NCBI RefSeq assembly: GCF_902364025.1 | Contig: NZ_CABJCG010000012.1 | Span: forward strand, 1 to 64,000 | Reading direction: 5' to 3' | DNA from: Enterocloster lavalensis | Lineage (GTDB): Bacteria > Bacillota > Clostridia > Lachnospirales > Lachnospiraceae | DNA length: 64,000 nucleotides | Part shown: piece by piece, positions 1 to 8,778 of the stretch | Layout of the letters: each line of letters begins with the position of its first letter | How positions within the stretch are numbered: position 1 is the first letter of the stretch | Program-made: the position numbers and the translations under genes | Notes under the pieces: model-generated | The model's database searches: none | Seen by the model: only the letters and a program-made list of their open reading frames with translations | Told to the model about the DNA's origin: nothing

Positions 1-60
1 CCGGGCGGATTCCGGACTTGCACCGGTTAGAAACGTGCGCCGCCGGGCGCACCACTTACA

Positions 61-96
61 ACAGGGACAGATCCCGGAATCTGTCCCTGTTTTTTT
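61..96 (+). terminator. Rho-independent terminator
   Basis: Twelve-base arms (61-72 and 79-90) pair perfectly around a six-base loop and run into seven T residues. It ends a plus-strand transcript entering from left of the window. The few codons before it (1-30, ending in TAG) may be the tail of that gene, but they are too short to identify. Confidence 0.85.
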
Positions 97-134
97 GAAT
101 GCAATGGGCCGTTAGCGCGGCCTGCGGGCGATTG
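97..134 (+). repeat. Dispersed intergenic repeat, copy A
   Basis: This stretch begins right after the T-run of the preceding terminator and carries the core GGGCCGTTAGCGCGGCCTG followed by CGGGCGATTG. The core recurs at 1921-1999 (twice), 31549-31583 and 32890-32920, each time beside a terminator-type hairpin. Confidence 0.6.
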
Positions 135-265
135 TCGCTGTCAAATGGGCTCCCTTCCCCATGCGCTAAAAAAGCTTCACAGGGCCTGCCGCCGTGGAAC
201 GGTTCAAATCCCCTGTCATATAATAAATCAAGCAAATGATTTCTTATCTGAAAGGAGCTTCCCCT
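135..265 (+). promoter_or_regulatory. Leader of ABC transporter genes with possible -10 box
   Basis: A TATAAT hexamer at 219-224 lies 41 bases before the ATPase start codon, but no convincing -35 box is spaced 16-18 bases upstream. The AAAGGAG ribosome site at 251-257 fixes the ATPase start at 266. Nothing else is recognised here. Confidence 0.3.
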
Positions 266-1033
266 ATGATTCCCAAACTGGAAGTGAGCGGGGTCAGCTA
301 TTCTTATCACTCGTTAGATGGTGAGACGCTGGCCCTTTCTGATATATCCTTCACCGTAGACACCGGTGAGTTCCTGGCCATTGTGGGACCTTCGGGCTGT
401 GGAAAGTCCACGCTGCTGACTATGCTGTGCGGGCTCACCACGCCTGACTCAGGGGCCATTCTTCTGGACGGAAAACCCCTGACCCGGGACGCCTCCGCCA
501 TCGGCTACATGCTTCAGAAGGACCACCTGTTCGAATGGCGCACCATATTTTCCAACGTATCACTGGGCCTTGAAATTCAAAAGCGATTGGACGAACCTGC
601 CAAGCATGAACTTCAGGCAATGATCAATACCTACGGATTGGGCGGTTTCGAAAATGCCTACCCCTCGGAGCTGTCCGGCGGCATGCGCCAGAGAGCCGCC
701 CTGATCCGGACGCTGGCCTTAAAACCGGAGCTTCTGCTCCTGGACGAACCGTTTTCCGCCCTGGACTACCAGACCCGGTTGTCGGTCTGCGACGATATCA
801 GCTCCATCATCCGCAGAGCCCACAAAACCGCCATCCTGGTGACCCATGACCTGTCCGAGGCCATTTCCGTGGCGGACCGCATCGTGGTTCTGTCCTCCCG
901 GCCAGGCAAGGTGAAGGCAATCCTGCCGATCACCTTTGACAGCGGCTGCACCAGCCCGCTGGACCGGCGGAACTGCCCGGAATTTTCCAACTATTTTAAT
1001 CTGGTATGGAAGGAGCTGAAAGAAAATGACTGA
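266..1033 (+). CDS. ABC transporter ATP-binding protein (NitT/TauT type)
   Basis: A 255-residue ATPase that energises the permease encoded by the next gene. Walker A (GPSGCGKST, residues 41-49), signature motif LSGGMRQRAA, Walker B LLLLDEPFSALD and the H-loop VTHD are all intact. The family resembles SsuB/TauB/ThiZ-like importers of sulfonates, nitrate or pyrimidine precursors; the substrate cannot be told. An in-frame ATG 30 bases upstream is ignored because AAAGGAG at 251-257 sits eight bases before the ATG at 266. The gene overlaps the permease gene by eight bases. No substrate-binding protein is in view; it may lie left of the window. Confidence 0.93.
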   Translation: MIPKLEVSGVSYSYHSLDGETLALSDISFTVDTGEFLAIVGPSGCGKSTLLTMLCGLTTPDSGAILLDGKPLTRDASAIGYMLQKDHLFEWRTIFSNVSLGLEIQKRLDEPAKHELQAMINTYGLGGFENAYPSELSGGMRQRAALIRTLALKPELLLLDEPFSALDYQTRLSVCDDISSIIRRAHKTAILVTHDLSEAISVADRIVVLSSRPGKVKAILPITFDSGCTSPLDRRNCPEFSNYFNLVWKELKEND

Positions 1034-1823
1034 ATTGCGCCCTTCTCTGGCCCAACAGGAATTTATTGCAAAAGAAATCCGCCACCGCAGGCAGGTGGTC
1101 ATCGTCCGCTTCATGCTGCTGGTACTGCTGTTAGCGCTCTGGGAGCTGGCCGCGGACTTCGGCTGGATCAACAGCTTTATCTTCAGCAGCCCCTCCATGA
1201 TCGCCAAATGTCTGCTCGGCATGGCGGCGGACGGAAGCCTGTTTCTCCACACCGGCGTGACGCTGCTTGAAACCGTGGTCAGCTTCGCCCTCGTAGTGGC
1301 GGTCGGCCTGGCCGTGGCCCTGATGCTCTGGTGCAGCCGCAGCCTGTCCGAGATCCTGGAACCCTTCCTGGTCATGCTCAACAGCCTGCCCAAGTCCGCC
1401 CTGGCTCCCCTGCTCATCGTGTGGCTGGGCAACAACATGCGCACGATCATCGTGGCGGCCATCTCCGTGGCCCTGTTCGGCTCCATCTTAACCCTGCACA
1501 CCGGCTTCTCCCAAATGGACGGGGAGCAGGTGAAGCTGATCTATTCCCTGGGCGGAAGCCGCAGGGATGTGCTCTTAAAAGTCCTCCTGCCCGGCTCCCT
1601 GCCGCTCATCATCAGCAACATGAAGGTGAACATCGGCCTGTGCCTGGTAGGCGTGATCATCGGAGAATTCCTCTCCGCAAGAGCGGGGCTGGGATATTTG
1701 ATCACGTATGGAAGCCAGGTATTTGCCATGACCATGGTCGTCACCGCCATCGTGGTCCTCTGCCTCATGTCCGTGGTACTATACCAGGGAATCGCCCTGA
1801 TCGAGAAGCATTATTCGCGGTAG
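1026..1823 (+). CDS. ABC transporter permease (NitT/TauT type)
   Basis: A 265-residue inner-membrane permease with about six hydrophobic segments, partner of the preceding ATPase. The loop around residues 176-200 (GGSRRDVLLKVLLPGSLPLI) is the EAA-type motif that contacts the ATPase in binding-protein-dependent importers. Its start codon lies inside the end of the ATPase gene, so translation is coupled. A bidirectional terminator follows 55 bases after the stop. Two genes with no binding protein is an incomplete importer unless the third component is upstream. Confidence 0.92.
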   Translation: MTELRPSLAQQEFIAKEIRHRRQVVIVRFMLLVLLLALWELAADFGWINSFIFSSPSMIAKCLLGMAADGSLFLHTGVTLLETVVSFALVVAVGLAVALMLWCSRSLSEILEPFLVMLNSLPKSALAPLLIVWLGNNMRTIIVAAISVALFGSILTLHTGFSQMDGEQVKLIYSLGGSRRDVLLKVLLPGSLPLIISNMKVNIGLCLVGVIIGEFLSARAGLGYLITYGSQVFAMTMVVTAIVVLCLMSVVLYQGIALIEKHYSR

Positions 1824-1878
1824 TCGGTAGAACGCGGGCCCTGCCTGCAGTCCGGCGCGCAAAAGAAAACCAAAAAGA

Positions 1879-1919
1879 CCTCCGGCCCAAAGAGAATTCT
1901 CTCCGGGCCGGAGGTTTTA
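1879..1919. terminator. Bidirectional terminator
   Basis: Perfect 10-base arms CCTCCGGCCC (1879-1888) and GGGCCGGAGG (1905-1914) flank a loop containing a small GAGAATTCTC palindrome. TTTT follows on the plus strand and AAAAAG precedes it, giving a T-run on the minus strand. It can end both the permease transcript and the convergent peptidase transcript. Confidence 0.85.
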
Positions 1920-1920
1920 T

Positions 1921-1999
1921 TGCATGTAATGGGCCGCTGGCGCAGCCTGGGGGCGATTGCTGAATGTAATGGGCCGCTGGCGCAGCCTACAGGCGATTA
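1921..1999 (+). repeat. Dispersed intergenic repeat, copies B and C in tandem
   Basis: Two copies at a 40-base period (1921-1959 and 1961-1999). Both carry the identical core GGGCCGCTGGCGCAGCCT and share the preceding ATGTAAT. They fill the space between the terminator and the stop codon of the convergent peptidase gene. Confidence 0.7.
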
Positions 2000-2005
2000 C
2001 CGCGG

Positions 2006-2854
2006 CTATGCTTCAAACACGCGGTACTCCCCGATCACAATCCCCCGTGCGTCCGCGCCGTGGCCAATCAGGTCCGTCCTGGCCACCGGCAGATCCCCGA
2101 CGTATTCGCTCACCATGGCCAGCAGATCCGGCAGACGCCCTGCCTCCTCCATTTTCGTGAATGTTCCGAGCAGAATGCCGGAAACCCGGTCAAAGGCCCC
2201 GAGCAGCTTCAGATGGCAGAGATAGGTCCGAATCTGCGCCTCGTCGCCTTTAAACGCCTCCAGCAGCAAAATCCGGCCCTCCAGCTCCGGGAAAAATTCC
2301 GTTCCCGCCAGCTTCAGGAAGCAGCGGATATTTCCGCCCACAACCACGCCTTCCATCCGGCTTCCCCGGACAAAGGTGCATGGAAGTTCAAAAAACGTCT
2401 GCTCCTGTCCCAGAACGGCCTTGGCAAACTCTCCGCATCGGGAGCGCCCCTGGCCGCGGACCAGGTTCCGGATCTGATACAGCACAGAGGGGTTCCCGGT
2501 TTTGGCGTAGATGGCGTTGAGAATCACCGTTAAATCGCTGTAGCCCCAGAACTGCTTTCCGCTCCGTGCGATGATTTCAAAGTCCAGGTACGGCAGGATC
2601 TCATTTGCCACATCCCCTCCGGAAATGTCAAAGATCGCTTTGATCTCCGGGTCCCGGTAAAAGTCCATCAGCGCGCCCGCCCGCTGCGCTCCGGTGCCGC
2701 TGACCACAGACCGCCCCGCGTATAGGTACTCGCCAAACACCGGACGCAGCCCCATCTCCTCCAGCACGTTTTTCAACTGCCGGATCGCCTCCCGACTCTC
2801 CGGCGGACGGCCGTTTGAACAGCCTACAATAGCGATTTTATCACCTGGTTCCAT
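2006..2854 (-). CDS. S66-family LD-carboxypeptidase/MccF-like peptidase
   Basis: A 282-residue serine peptidase of family S66, which includes LD-carboxypeptidases (trimming murein tetrapeptides) and MccF-type proteins that detoxify peptide-nucleotide antibiotics. The family features visible are the N-terminal nucleotide-like fold start (KIAIVGCSNG), the GYSDLT motif with the likely nucleophile Ser106, and the late IGHGADA motif with the catalytic His. It has no signal peptide, so a cytoplasmic role is likely. It stands alone, convergent with the ABC genes. Sequence alone does not separate recycling from immunity function. Confidence 0.85.
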   Translation of the reverse strand: MEPGDKIAIVGCSNGRPPESREAIRQLKNVLEEMGLRPVFGEYLYAGRSVVSGTGAQRAGALMDFYRDPEIKAIFDISGGDVANEILPYLDFEIIARSGKQFWGYSDLTVILNAIYAKTGNPSVLYQIRNLVRGQGRSRCGEFAKAVLGQEQTFFELPCTFVRGSRMEGVVVGGNIRCFLKLAGTEFFPELEGRILLLEAFKGDEAQIRTYLCHLKLLGAFDRVSGILLGTFTKMEEAGRLPDLLAMVSEYVGDLPVARTDLIGHGADARGIVIGEYRVFEA

Positions 2855-3278
2855 CCTTCATTCCTCTGCCTTTCTCACAAGCGCCATATTTTCCATCACC
2901 GCCTGTTATCTACCTAACAGGATACAATGAAATCAGAACCGGATCAATATAAACTTAGGCCCGCTTTGGCAATTTTTATTACATTCCGATCCGGTACCGG
3001 CGGCGGACCGCCGGAAGCGGCCCACTATACAACCTCCCGCGTTTTTGATATAATCATTTTTGATATAATATGGAAACGTATCACTTATCATCAGCCAGAC
3101 CGCTGGTGACATAATATAATCAAAAAACGTATCACTTATCATCACCCAGGCCGCTTTTAACAGGGTATCATCCGGGAAACGTACCCCTTATGGTGATCCA
3201 ACCGGCTGGTGACAATGGATCGTGAGCGGAGACGCCGGGCCGCACAGGCAGCCCATCACGATGCGGAAAGGACGAATC
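2855..3278. other. Intergenic region upstream of sugar kinase
   Basis: No gene is supported here. It holds a GC-rich hairpin (2997-3014, CCGGCGG paired with CCGCCGG), several TATAAT-like boxes in AT-rich DNA between 3043 and 3120, and three imperfect direct repeats (listed separately). The kinase ribosome site is GGAAAGGA at 3265-3272. Confidence 0.6.
3074..3217 (+). repeat. Three imperfect direct repeats, period 51-52 bp
   Basis: Units start at about 3074, 3126 and 3177, each beginning AAACGTA. Units 1 and 2 share the 18-mer AAACGTATCACTTATCAT; units 1 and 3 share the ending GGCTGGTGACA or CGCTGGTGACA. They lie between AT-rich TATAAT boxes and the kinase start, a position that suits regulator binding sites. 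That role is inference. Confidence 0.55.
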
Positions 3279-4823
3279 ATGAAATATTATCTGGGACTGG
3301 ACAACGGCGGCACTTCCACCAAAGCCGCCATTTTCGATGAAAACGGCCTGGAAATCGCCTCGGCGGGGATGGACACCGCCATGTTGATTCCCAGGCCCGG
3401 TTTCACGGAGCGGGATATGGATGAGATGTGGGAGGCCAACTGCCGGGTGATCCGTGAGGCCCTGGAAAAGGCCGGACTGTCCGGAACGGACATTCGCTGC
3501 GCCTCGGTCTGCGGCCACGGCAAAGGCCTGTATTTGTGGGGAACAGACGGCCGCCCTGCCCGAAACGGCATCATTTCCACGGACAACCGCGCCTGGCGCT
3601 ACCCTCTGGAATGGGAACGGGACGGCACGGCACAATCGGTTTTCCAGCGTTCCTGCCAGCACATTCTCAGCAGCCAGCCGGTTTCCCTGCTGGCCTGGCT
3701 CAGGGAACACGAGCCGGAAGTCCTGGAAAATACCCTCTGGATCTTCGCCTGCAAGGACTACGTGCGTTTCCGCCTCACTGGGGAGGCATTTGCGGAGCGC
3801 ACGGACTACTCCGGCTGTAATCTGATGAATCTGCACACCGGAGAGTACGACGGAGAACTGCTGGCCCTGTTCGGACTTTCCCAATGCGCGGACAAGCTGC
3901 CGCCGCTACGCAATTCCACGGATATCTGCGGCTATATCACGAAAGAGGCCGCGGAAAAAACCGGGCTTTCCGAGGGAACGCCTGTGGCTGGCGGCGCTTT
4001 TGACATCGATGCCTGCGCGCTGGGCGTGGGTCTCACCGATCCCGGACGACTCTGTATGATCGCGGGAACCTGGAGCATCAATGAGTATATTGGAACCGCG
4101 CCGATCACCGACGGCAGCGTGCTGATGAATTCCCTGTTCTGCCTGCCGGGATACTACCTTGTGGAAGAATGCAGTCCCACTTCCGCAGGCAACAATGAGT
4201 GGTTCATAAAAAATCTGCTCCCGGAGCTGCGCCAAGCGTGCGCCAAAACGGGTCTCAGCCTCTACGAGACCATGAACCGCTGGGTGGAGGAAATTCCGGT
4301 CCATGAATTCTGTCCCGTGTACCTCCCCTTCCTCATGGGCAGCAACGTGCATCCCAACGCCTGCGGCAGCTTTGTGGGGATCGATCACTCCCACACCAGA
4401 AACCATCTGCTGCGGAGCGTTTACGAGGGGGTGGCTTTCTCCCACCGCTGGCATTTGGAAAAGCTCCTCAAAACCAGGCAGGAGCCTCCCGTGTCCATCC
4501 GCCTGGCCGGCGGCGCGGCCCGTTCCCCCGTCTGGACGCAGATGTTCGCGGACGTGATGAAGCTGCCGGTGGAGAGCGTCGCTGCCGGAGAGACCGGCGC
4601 CCTGGGCTGCGCAGTGTTGGGCGCAGCGGCCTGCGGGGATTATCCCGACGTAAAATCCGCAGCCCGGGCCATGTGCCACATATCCCGGACCGCAATGCCG
4701 GACAAGGCCCGCTCGGTTGTCTACGACCGGAAATATGAACTCTACTGCAAGACAATCGCGGCCTTAGACGGAGTCTGGGATTCCATTCAGGCTTACAGGG
4801 ACGAGGTCTCCGGCCAGGGATAA
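3279..4823 (+). CDS. FGGY-family carbohydrate kinase (L-xylulokinase-like)
   Basis: A 514-residue ATP-dependent sugar kinase. The N-terminal phosphate-binding loop (GLDNGGTSTKAAIF), the conserved GHGKGLYLW segment, GGAFDIDACALGVG and the C-terminal GGAARSPVWTQMFADV adenosine motif are those of the FGGY family. From memory, the pattern follows E. coli LyxK more than xylulokinase or glycerol kinase, so a ketopentose such as L-xylulose is a candidate substrate; this is not proven. The ATG at 3279 follows a GGAAAGGA ribosome site; an upstream in-frame ATG at 3222 lacks one. The gene is not in an operon with a transporter or isomerase. Confidence 0.88.
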   Translation: MKYYLGLDNGGTSTKAAIFDENGLEIASAGMDTAMLIPRPGFTERDMDEMWEANCRVIREALEKAGLSGTDIRCASVCGHGKGLYLWGTDGRPARNGIISTDNRAWRYPLEWERDGTAQSVFQRSCQHILSSQPVSLLAWLREHEPEVLENTLWIFACKDYVRFRLTGEAFAERTDYSGCNLMNLHTGEYDGELLALFGLSQCADKLPPLRNSTDICGYITKEAAEKTGLSEGTPVAGGAFDIDACALGVGLTDPGRLCMIAGTWSINEYIGTAPITDGSVLMNSLFCLPGYYLVEECSPTSAGNNEWFIKNLLPELRQACAKTGLSLYETMNRWVEEIPVHEFCPVYLPFLMGSNVHPNACGSFVGIDHSHTRNHLLRSVYEGVAFSHRWHLEKLLKTRQEPPVSIRLAGGAARSPVWTQMFADVMKLPVESVAAGETGALGCAVLGAAACGDYPDVKSAARAMCHISRTAMPDKARSVVYDRKYELYCKTIAALDGVWDSIQAYRDEVSGQG

Positions 4824-4888
4824 CGCACGCCCAAAACTCCGGTAAACGCCGCAATTTTTAGGCTGTCCCTCCACCCCGGCTTACGTCC

Positions 4889-4937
4889 AAAAAGGCATAA
4901 CCCGCAAATCCTTCTGACTTGCAGATTATGCCTTTTT
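4889..4937. terminator. Bidirectional terminator
   Basis: AAAAAGGCATAA (4889-4900) pairs with TTATGCCTTTTT (4926-4937). A- and T-runs on the two sides make it work in both directions, between the convergent kinase and MATE genes. Confidence 0.85.
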
Positions 4938-4939
4938 CG

Positions 4940-6283
4940 CTACTCCGCTTCCTTCGGAAGCCAGTTCGCTTTCTTATAATAACAGAACATCCCAATGGCG
5001 CACACCACCCAGGTCAGCGGCCAGCCGGCGATCACCACCAGCAGGTCGTTGGTTCTGGGCACCGCGATGGCCAGGTAGATCTGGCGCAGCACCACAAAGC
5101 AGCCCAGCATGAAGAACATGGGCACCTTGGAGAGGCCCGCGCCGCGCAGGGCCCCGTTGAGAATCTGGACCACCGGCAGCACGATGTAGGCGGCTGAGAA
5201 AATGCGCAGCATGGCGGTGCCGTTGGCGATCACCTGGGCGTCCTTGGTGAAAATTCTGACCATAAAGCCCGCGCCGAAGAACATGCAGACCGCTCCCACC
5301 AGAATGATCGCGGAGCTCATCAGCCAGGCGGCCCGGATCCCCTTCTTCACCCGCTTGTACTGGCGGGCTCCGATATTCTGGCCCACAAATGTTGTGATGG
5401 CCATGTTAAAGCTCTGCAGCGGCAGCTGAAGAAATCCGTCGATTCTCAGGGTGGTGGAATACCCTGCGATGGCGGCCGCCCCGAACCGGTTGATGTAGGA
5501 CTGTACAATCACGTTGGAGAAGGATGTGATGCTCTGCTGCAGCGCGGCCGGAAACCCGATGGAAACGATGCGCAGGGTCATCTTGCGGTTGAAGCGTATT
5601 TTGCGCAGCTCCACCCGGTATTCCTCCTGAGAGCGCATGAGTTTGGCCATGACCATGGCCGAGCTGACCGCCTGGGCGATGATGGTGGCGATGGCCACCC
5701 CCGCGATGCCCATGTGGAAGCCGCAGACAAACAGGAAATCCAGAATGATGTTCACAATGCTGGCCACGGCCAGATAGATCAGCGGATGAGTGGAATCGCC
5801 CACCGCCCGCAGAATCCCGGCCCCCATATTGTAAAAGAGAGAAAATGTGATGCCGCCGAAATAGATCATCAGATACAGGGATGAGTGCGGCAGAACCTCC
5901 GCCGGCACCCCGATCCCCCTCAGAAGAGGCCCGGTAAACAACATGCCGGCCAGCGTAAATCCGATGCTCAAAACTCCGGTGAGCGCCAGGGAGCTGTGCA
6001 CCGCCCTCTGCATATCGCCGGTGCGCCGCGCCCCGTAAAACTGCGAGATCACGACCCCTGCGCCGGTGGACAGTCCCATAAAGAACCCCACCAGCATGTT
6101 GATCACCGGTGTGGACGCCCCCACCGCCGCCAGGGCGTTGGTGTTCACAAAGTTTCCCACCACATAGGAATCCACCGTATTGTACAGCTGTTGGAAAAAG
6201 TTTCCAATCAGCAGTGGGATTGAAAAGAACAAGATGGAGCGGAATATCCCTCCATCGATCATGTCTGAGCCTGTCTGTCGCAA
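4940..6283 (-). CDS. MATE-family multidrug/cation efflux protein
   Basis: A 447-residue membrane protein with about 12 hydrophobic helices in two homologous halves, the normal MATE length. The opening IPLLIGNFFQQLYNTVDSYVVG and the mid-protein GFPAALQQSITSFSNVIVQS are typical MatE motifs. Such proteins export cationic drugs or metabolites using Na+ or H+ gradients. The start is taken as TTG at 6283 because GGAGAG lies five bases upstream; ATG at 6262 is the alternative. It precedes nothing co-transcribed except possible read-through from cheW, 28 bases upstream. Confidence 0.9.
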   Translation of the reverse strand: MRQTGSDMIDGGIFRSILFFSIPLLIGNFFQQLYNTVDSYVVGNFVNTNALAAVGASTPVINMLVGFFMGLSTGAGVVISQFYGARRTGDMQRAVHSSLALTGVLSIGFTLAGMLFTGPLLRGIGVPAEVLPHSSLYLMIYFGGITFSLFYNMGAGILRAVGDSTHPLIYLAVASIVNIILDFLFVCGFHMGIAGVAIATIIAQAVSSAMVMAKLMRSQEEYRVELRKIRFNRKMTLRIVSIGFPAALQQSITSFSNVIVQSYINRFGAAAIAGYSTTLRIDGFLQLPLQSFNMAITTFVGQNIGARQYKRVKKGIRAAWLMSSAIILVGAVCMFFGAGFMVRIFTKDAQVIANGTAMLRIFSAAYIVLPVVQILNGALRGAGLSKVPMFFMLGCFVVLRQIYLAIAVPRTNDLLVVIAGWPLTWVVCAIGMFCYYKKANWLPKEAE

Positions 6284-6311
6284 AATAACTCTCCATCTCC
6301 TGTCTGCAGCC

Positions 6312-6746
6312 TTATTTGTAGATCACCATTGCCTCCACCGTTTTCTCCACGTCCAGCAAAAACGTCAGCCCGCGCCCGGCTCTCAGAATCTCCTGCACCT
6401 TCCATACGCCTTCGAATTCCGGCTGTTCCGGATGTTCGATCCGTTTCAGCTCTTCAAATGAGATCACGTAGGGATCGCCGGGGATCACCACTCCCAGCCG
6501 GTATCCGTTGCAACTGAGCACCAGAAGAACCTGGCGTTTTTGTTCGTCTTTGCTCTGCTCCTCCAGCTGCGCCACGGGAAGAATGGCGCCGCGGTAGTGG
6601 AACATCCCGATAAAGTAGTGGGGCAGGCAGGGAATCTTGGAGATCTTGATGTCAAAGCAGATTTCCTCCACATAGGAAAGCTCAACCGCGTAATTCCGCT
6701 CCCTGCCCGTAAATCCCAGAAGTTCCCGCTCATAGTCTGCTTGCAT
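6312..6746 (-). CDS. cheW: CheW-like chemotaxis coupling protein
   Basis: A 144-residue single CheW domain, the adaptor linking receptors to the CheA kinase in the cytoplasm. The features include YAVELSYVEEI near the start, the FIGMFHYRGAILPVAQLEE strand-loop-strand typical of CheW and the hydrophobic end. Its start overlaps the end of cheA by 17 bases and has its own AGGAGGG site, so the two proteins are made together. The domain is somewhat divergent. Confidence 0.85.
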   Translation of the reverse strand: MQADYERELLGFTGRERNYAVELSYVEEICFDIKISKIPCLPHYFIGMFHYRGAILPVAQLEEQSKDEQKRQVLLVLSCNGYRLGVVIPGDPYVISFEELKRIEHPEQPEFEGVWKVQEILRAGRGLTFLLDVEKTVEAMVIYK

Positions 6747-8766
6747 ACGCGCCCTCCTTCTCGTACCGGCTGATCAGAATCTCTACATCCAGGGCGGCGC
6801 AGATCTTTCCGTCTCCCATGATGCTGCACCCGCTGACTCCGGTATTCCGCCGGAAATCGATGCCGAACAGGGCGGGAAGCTGCTTGATCACGATGCGCTT
6901 CTGCTCGTAAAGGGAGTCGGCCAGAATACAGCCTTCCCGGTTTTTCCCCTGCACGTAGATGACGATGGAGTTCTCCGGAGCCTCGCCGCCCAGGCAATAC
7001 AGCTTGCGCAGATCGATAAACGGCACCATGCGGTTCTCGTACAGAATGTACTCCCGCTCCCCCATCAAACGCACCGAATCCCGGCTCGCGTCATAATCCA
7101 GAAACTGGAAAACCTGCCGGGCCGGCACGGACATCCGGTAATCGCCCACCTTGAAGCGGACGCATTCCATGTTCGCCAGGGTCAGGGGCATGGTCAGGGT
7201 GAAACAGGTCCCGTTACCGCGCTCGCTCTGAATGTACAGGTTGCCGCCCACGCCCTCCAGAATATTTTTCACCACGTCCAATCCCACGCCGCGGCCGGAG
7301 TATTCCGTCACCGCGTCGCTGGTGGTAAAACCCGGGCAGAGGATCATGCTGATCACCTCCTGCCGGTCGTAAGTCTCCTCCGGCCGCACGAACAGGCCCT
7401 TGGCCCGCGCCTGCTCCCGCACGCGCTCTATATCGATGCCGCAGCCGTCGTCCTCCAGGGAAACGATCAGCTCTCCCACCGTACTCTCCACGGTGAAAGT
7501 GATCTTGCCCTTCCGGTCCTTTCCCGCCGCGGCCCGCTCCTCCGGCGCTTCGATGCCGTGGTCCACCGCGTTGCGCAGCATATGCATCATGGCTTCAGAG
7601 ATAATGTCCACCACGCCGGTGTCCGCCTCGATATCCCCGCAGTTCACCACCAGCTCCACCTCTTTTTTCTGGTCCCTGCAAATATCTCTCAGAATACGCC
7701 GCAGCTTGGGCACAATCCGCTCCACCGGAACCATGCGGATCGCCATAACCGTGCGCTCCACCTGGGTCACCAGCCGGTTGATCTGGTGGGCGATGCCCTC
7801 CTTGACCTCCAGAAGTCCGCTCTGATCCAACGCCTCATCCAGCAACAGCATCTGTATCATCATCTCTCCGGCCAGGCTCTGCAGCTGGTCCAGCCGCTCC
7901 GTGCGCACGCTGAGGAACTCCGCCTCCCTGCCGCTTTCCGCAGCCGGAATCTCCGCCTTTTTCTCCGCTTCCGGCAAAGGCGCTTCCCACTCCACCTTGC
8001 AGCTCTCCACAAACAGGCCGTTCTTTAACGTTTCCAGCACCTCGTCCCGCTTGTCCGTCTCAAAACGGATAAAGGCGCCGTTTTCCTTGATGTAATCCAC
8101 CGTCGCCTCGGACCGCTCAATGTCTCTGGGAAACGTCTCCACCTGGCCGCACAGGCCCGAAATCTGCCTCACCAGCATGAATACGCGGACATTCTCCATC
8201 CGGCACTCCGGCTCCAGGCGCAGACGCACCACAGTGCCGCCCCGGTTCATAAGCTCTCCGGGCACCGGCGCCTCGCTGCGCGCTTTATCCCCCTCCGCCT
8301 CCGGGTTTTCCTCCGTCTCTTTGCTGCCCGGCGCGCCGTCTACGGCGGACGCGCTCCGGATGCGCTCCAGATACTCCGTGGCCCTGGCTTCCAGCACCTG
8401 TGTATCCGCGGGCCGGTAGTCCTGGCGGGTCATGACCTCCAGCTCCTGCTCCACGAAATCCGAAGCCGCGAACAACAGATCAAACAGCGCTGCCTCCGCC
8501 TGGTCGATCCGTCCCCCCATCTCCCGGTAAAACGCAAACAAGTCCTCCAGCTTGTGAGCCAGGGAGGACAGGCCGCTTAATCCCATCATCGCTGATGAGC
8601 TTTTAATTGTATGCATCACCCGGAAAATGTTGTGGATATCATCCCCGGTAAAAACGCCGTTTTTTTCTGTTTCCAGGAGCACGTCGGCCAACTGGCCGAT
8701 CAGCTGGTGTGTCTCCAGCAGGTACACATCCAGCATCTCCTGCGCATCCGCGTCAAAATACCCCAT
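6730..8766 (-). CDS. cheA: Chemotaxis histidine kinase CheA
   Basis: A 678-residue kinase with the full CheA plan: N-terminal Hpt domain with the phosphorylatable His52 in MHTIKSSSAMMGL; a P2-like CheY-binding segment around residues 180-270; a dimerisation helix pair; an HK-type ATPase (NAVDHGIE, EDDGCGID, GRGVGLDVV); and a C-terminal CheW-like domain. It phosphorylates the receiver proteins of the same operon in response to the chemoreceptor. It has its own ribosome site (GGGGAAG) 12 bases after the GGDEF gene. Confidence 0.95.
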   Translation of the reverse strand: MGYFDADAQEMLDVYLLETHQLIGQLADVLLETEKNGVFTGDDIHNIFRVMHTIKSSSAMMGLSGLSSLAHKLEDLFAFYREMGGRIDQAEAALFDLLFAASDFVEQELEVMTRQDYRPADTQVLEARATEYLERIRSASAVDGAPGSKETEENPEAEGDKARSEAPVPGELMNRGGTVVRLRLEPECRMENVRVFMLVRQISGLCGQVETFPRDIERSEATVDYIKENGAFIRFETDKRDEVLETLKNGLFVESCKVEWEAPLPEAEKKAEIPAAESGREAEFLSVRTERLDQLQSLAGEMMIQMLLLDEALDQSGLLEVKEGIAHQINRLVTQVERTVMAIRMVPVERIVPKLRRILRDICRDQKKEVELVVNCGDIEADTGVVDIISEAMMHMLRNAVDHGIEAPEERAAAGKDRKGKITFTVESTVGELIVSLEDDGCGIDIERVREQARAKGLFVRPEETYDRQEVISMILCPGFTTSDAVTEYSGRGVGLDVVKNILEGVGGNLYIQSERGNGTCFTLTMPLTLANMECVRFKVGDYRMSVPARQVFQFLDYDASRDSVRLMGEREYILYENRMVPFIDLRKLYCLGGEAPENSIVIYVQGKNREGCILADSLYEQKRIVIKQLPALFGIDFRRNTGVSGCSIMGDGKICAALDVEILISRYEKEGAYASRL

Positions 8767-8778
8767 ATGCTTCCCCTA

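Noticed and set aside
1..60. Possible riboswitch or identifiable C-terminal gene fragment at the left edge
   Set aside because: Ten codons ending in TAG and a small GC-rich hairpin are visible, but too little sequence is present to assign a family or an aptamer.
3074..3217. Possible degenerate CRISPR array
   Set aside because: Only three units, strongly imperfect, with spacer-like gaps of about 12 bp and no cas genes; better read as regulatory repeats.
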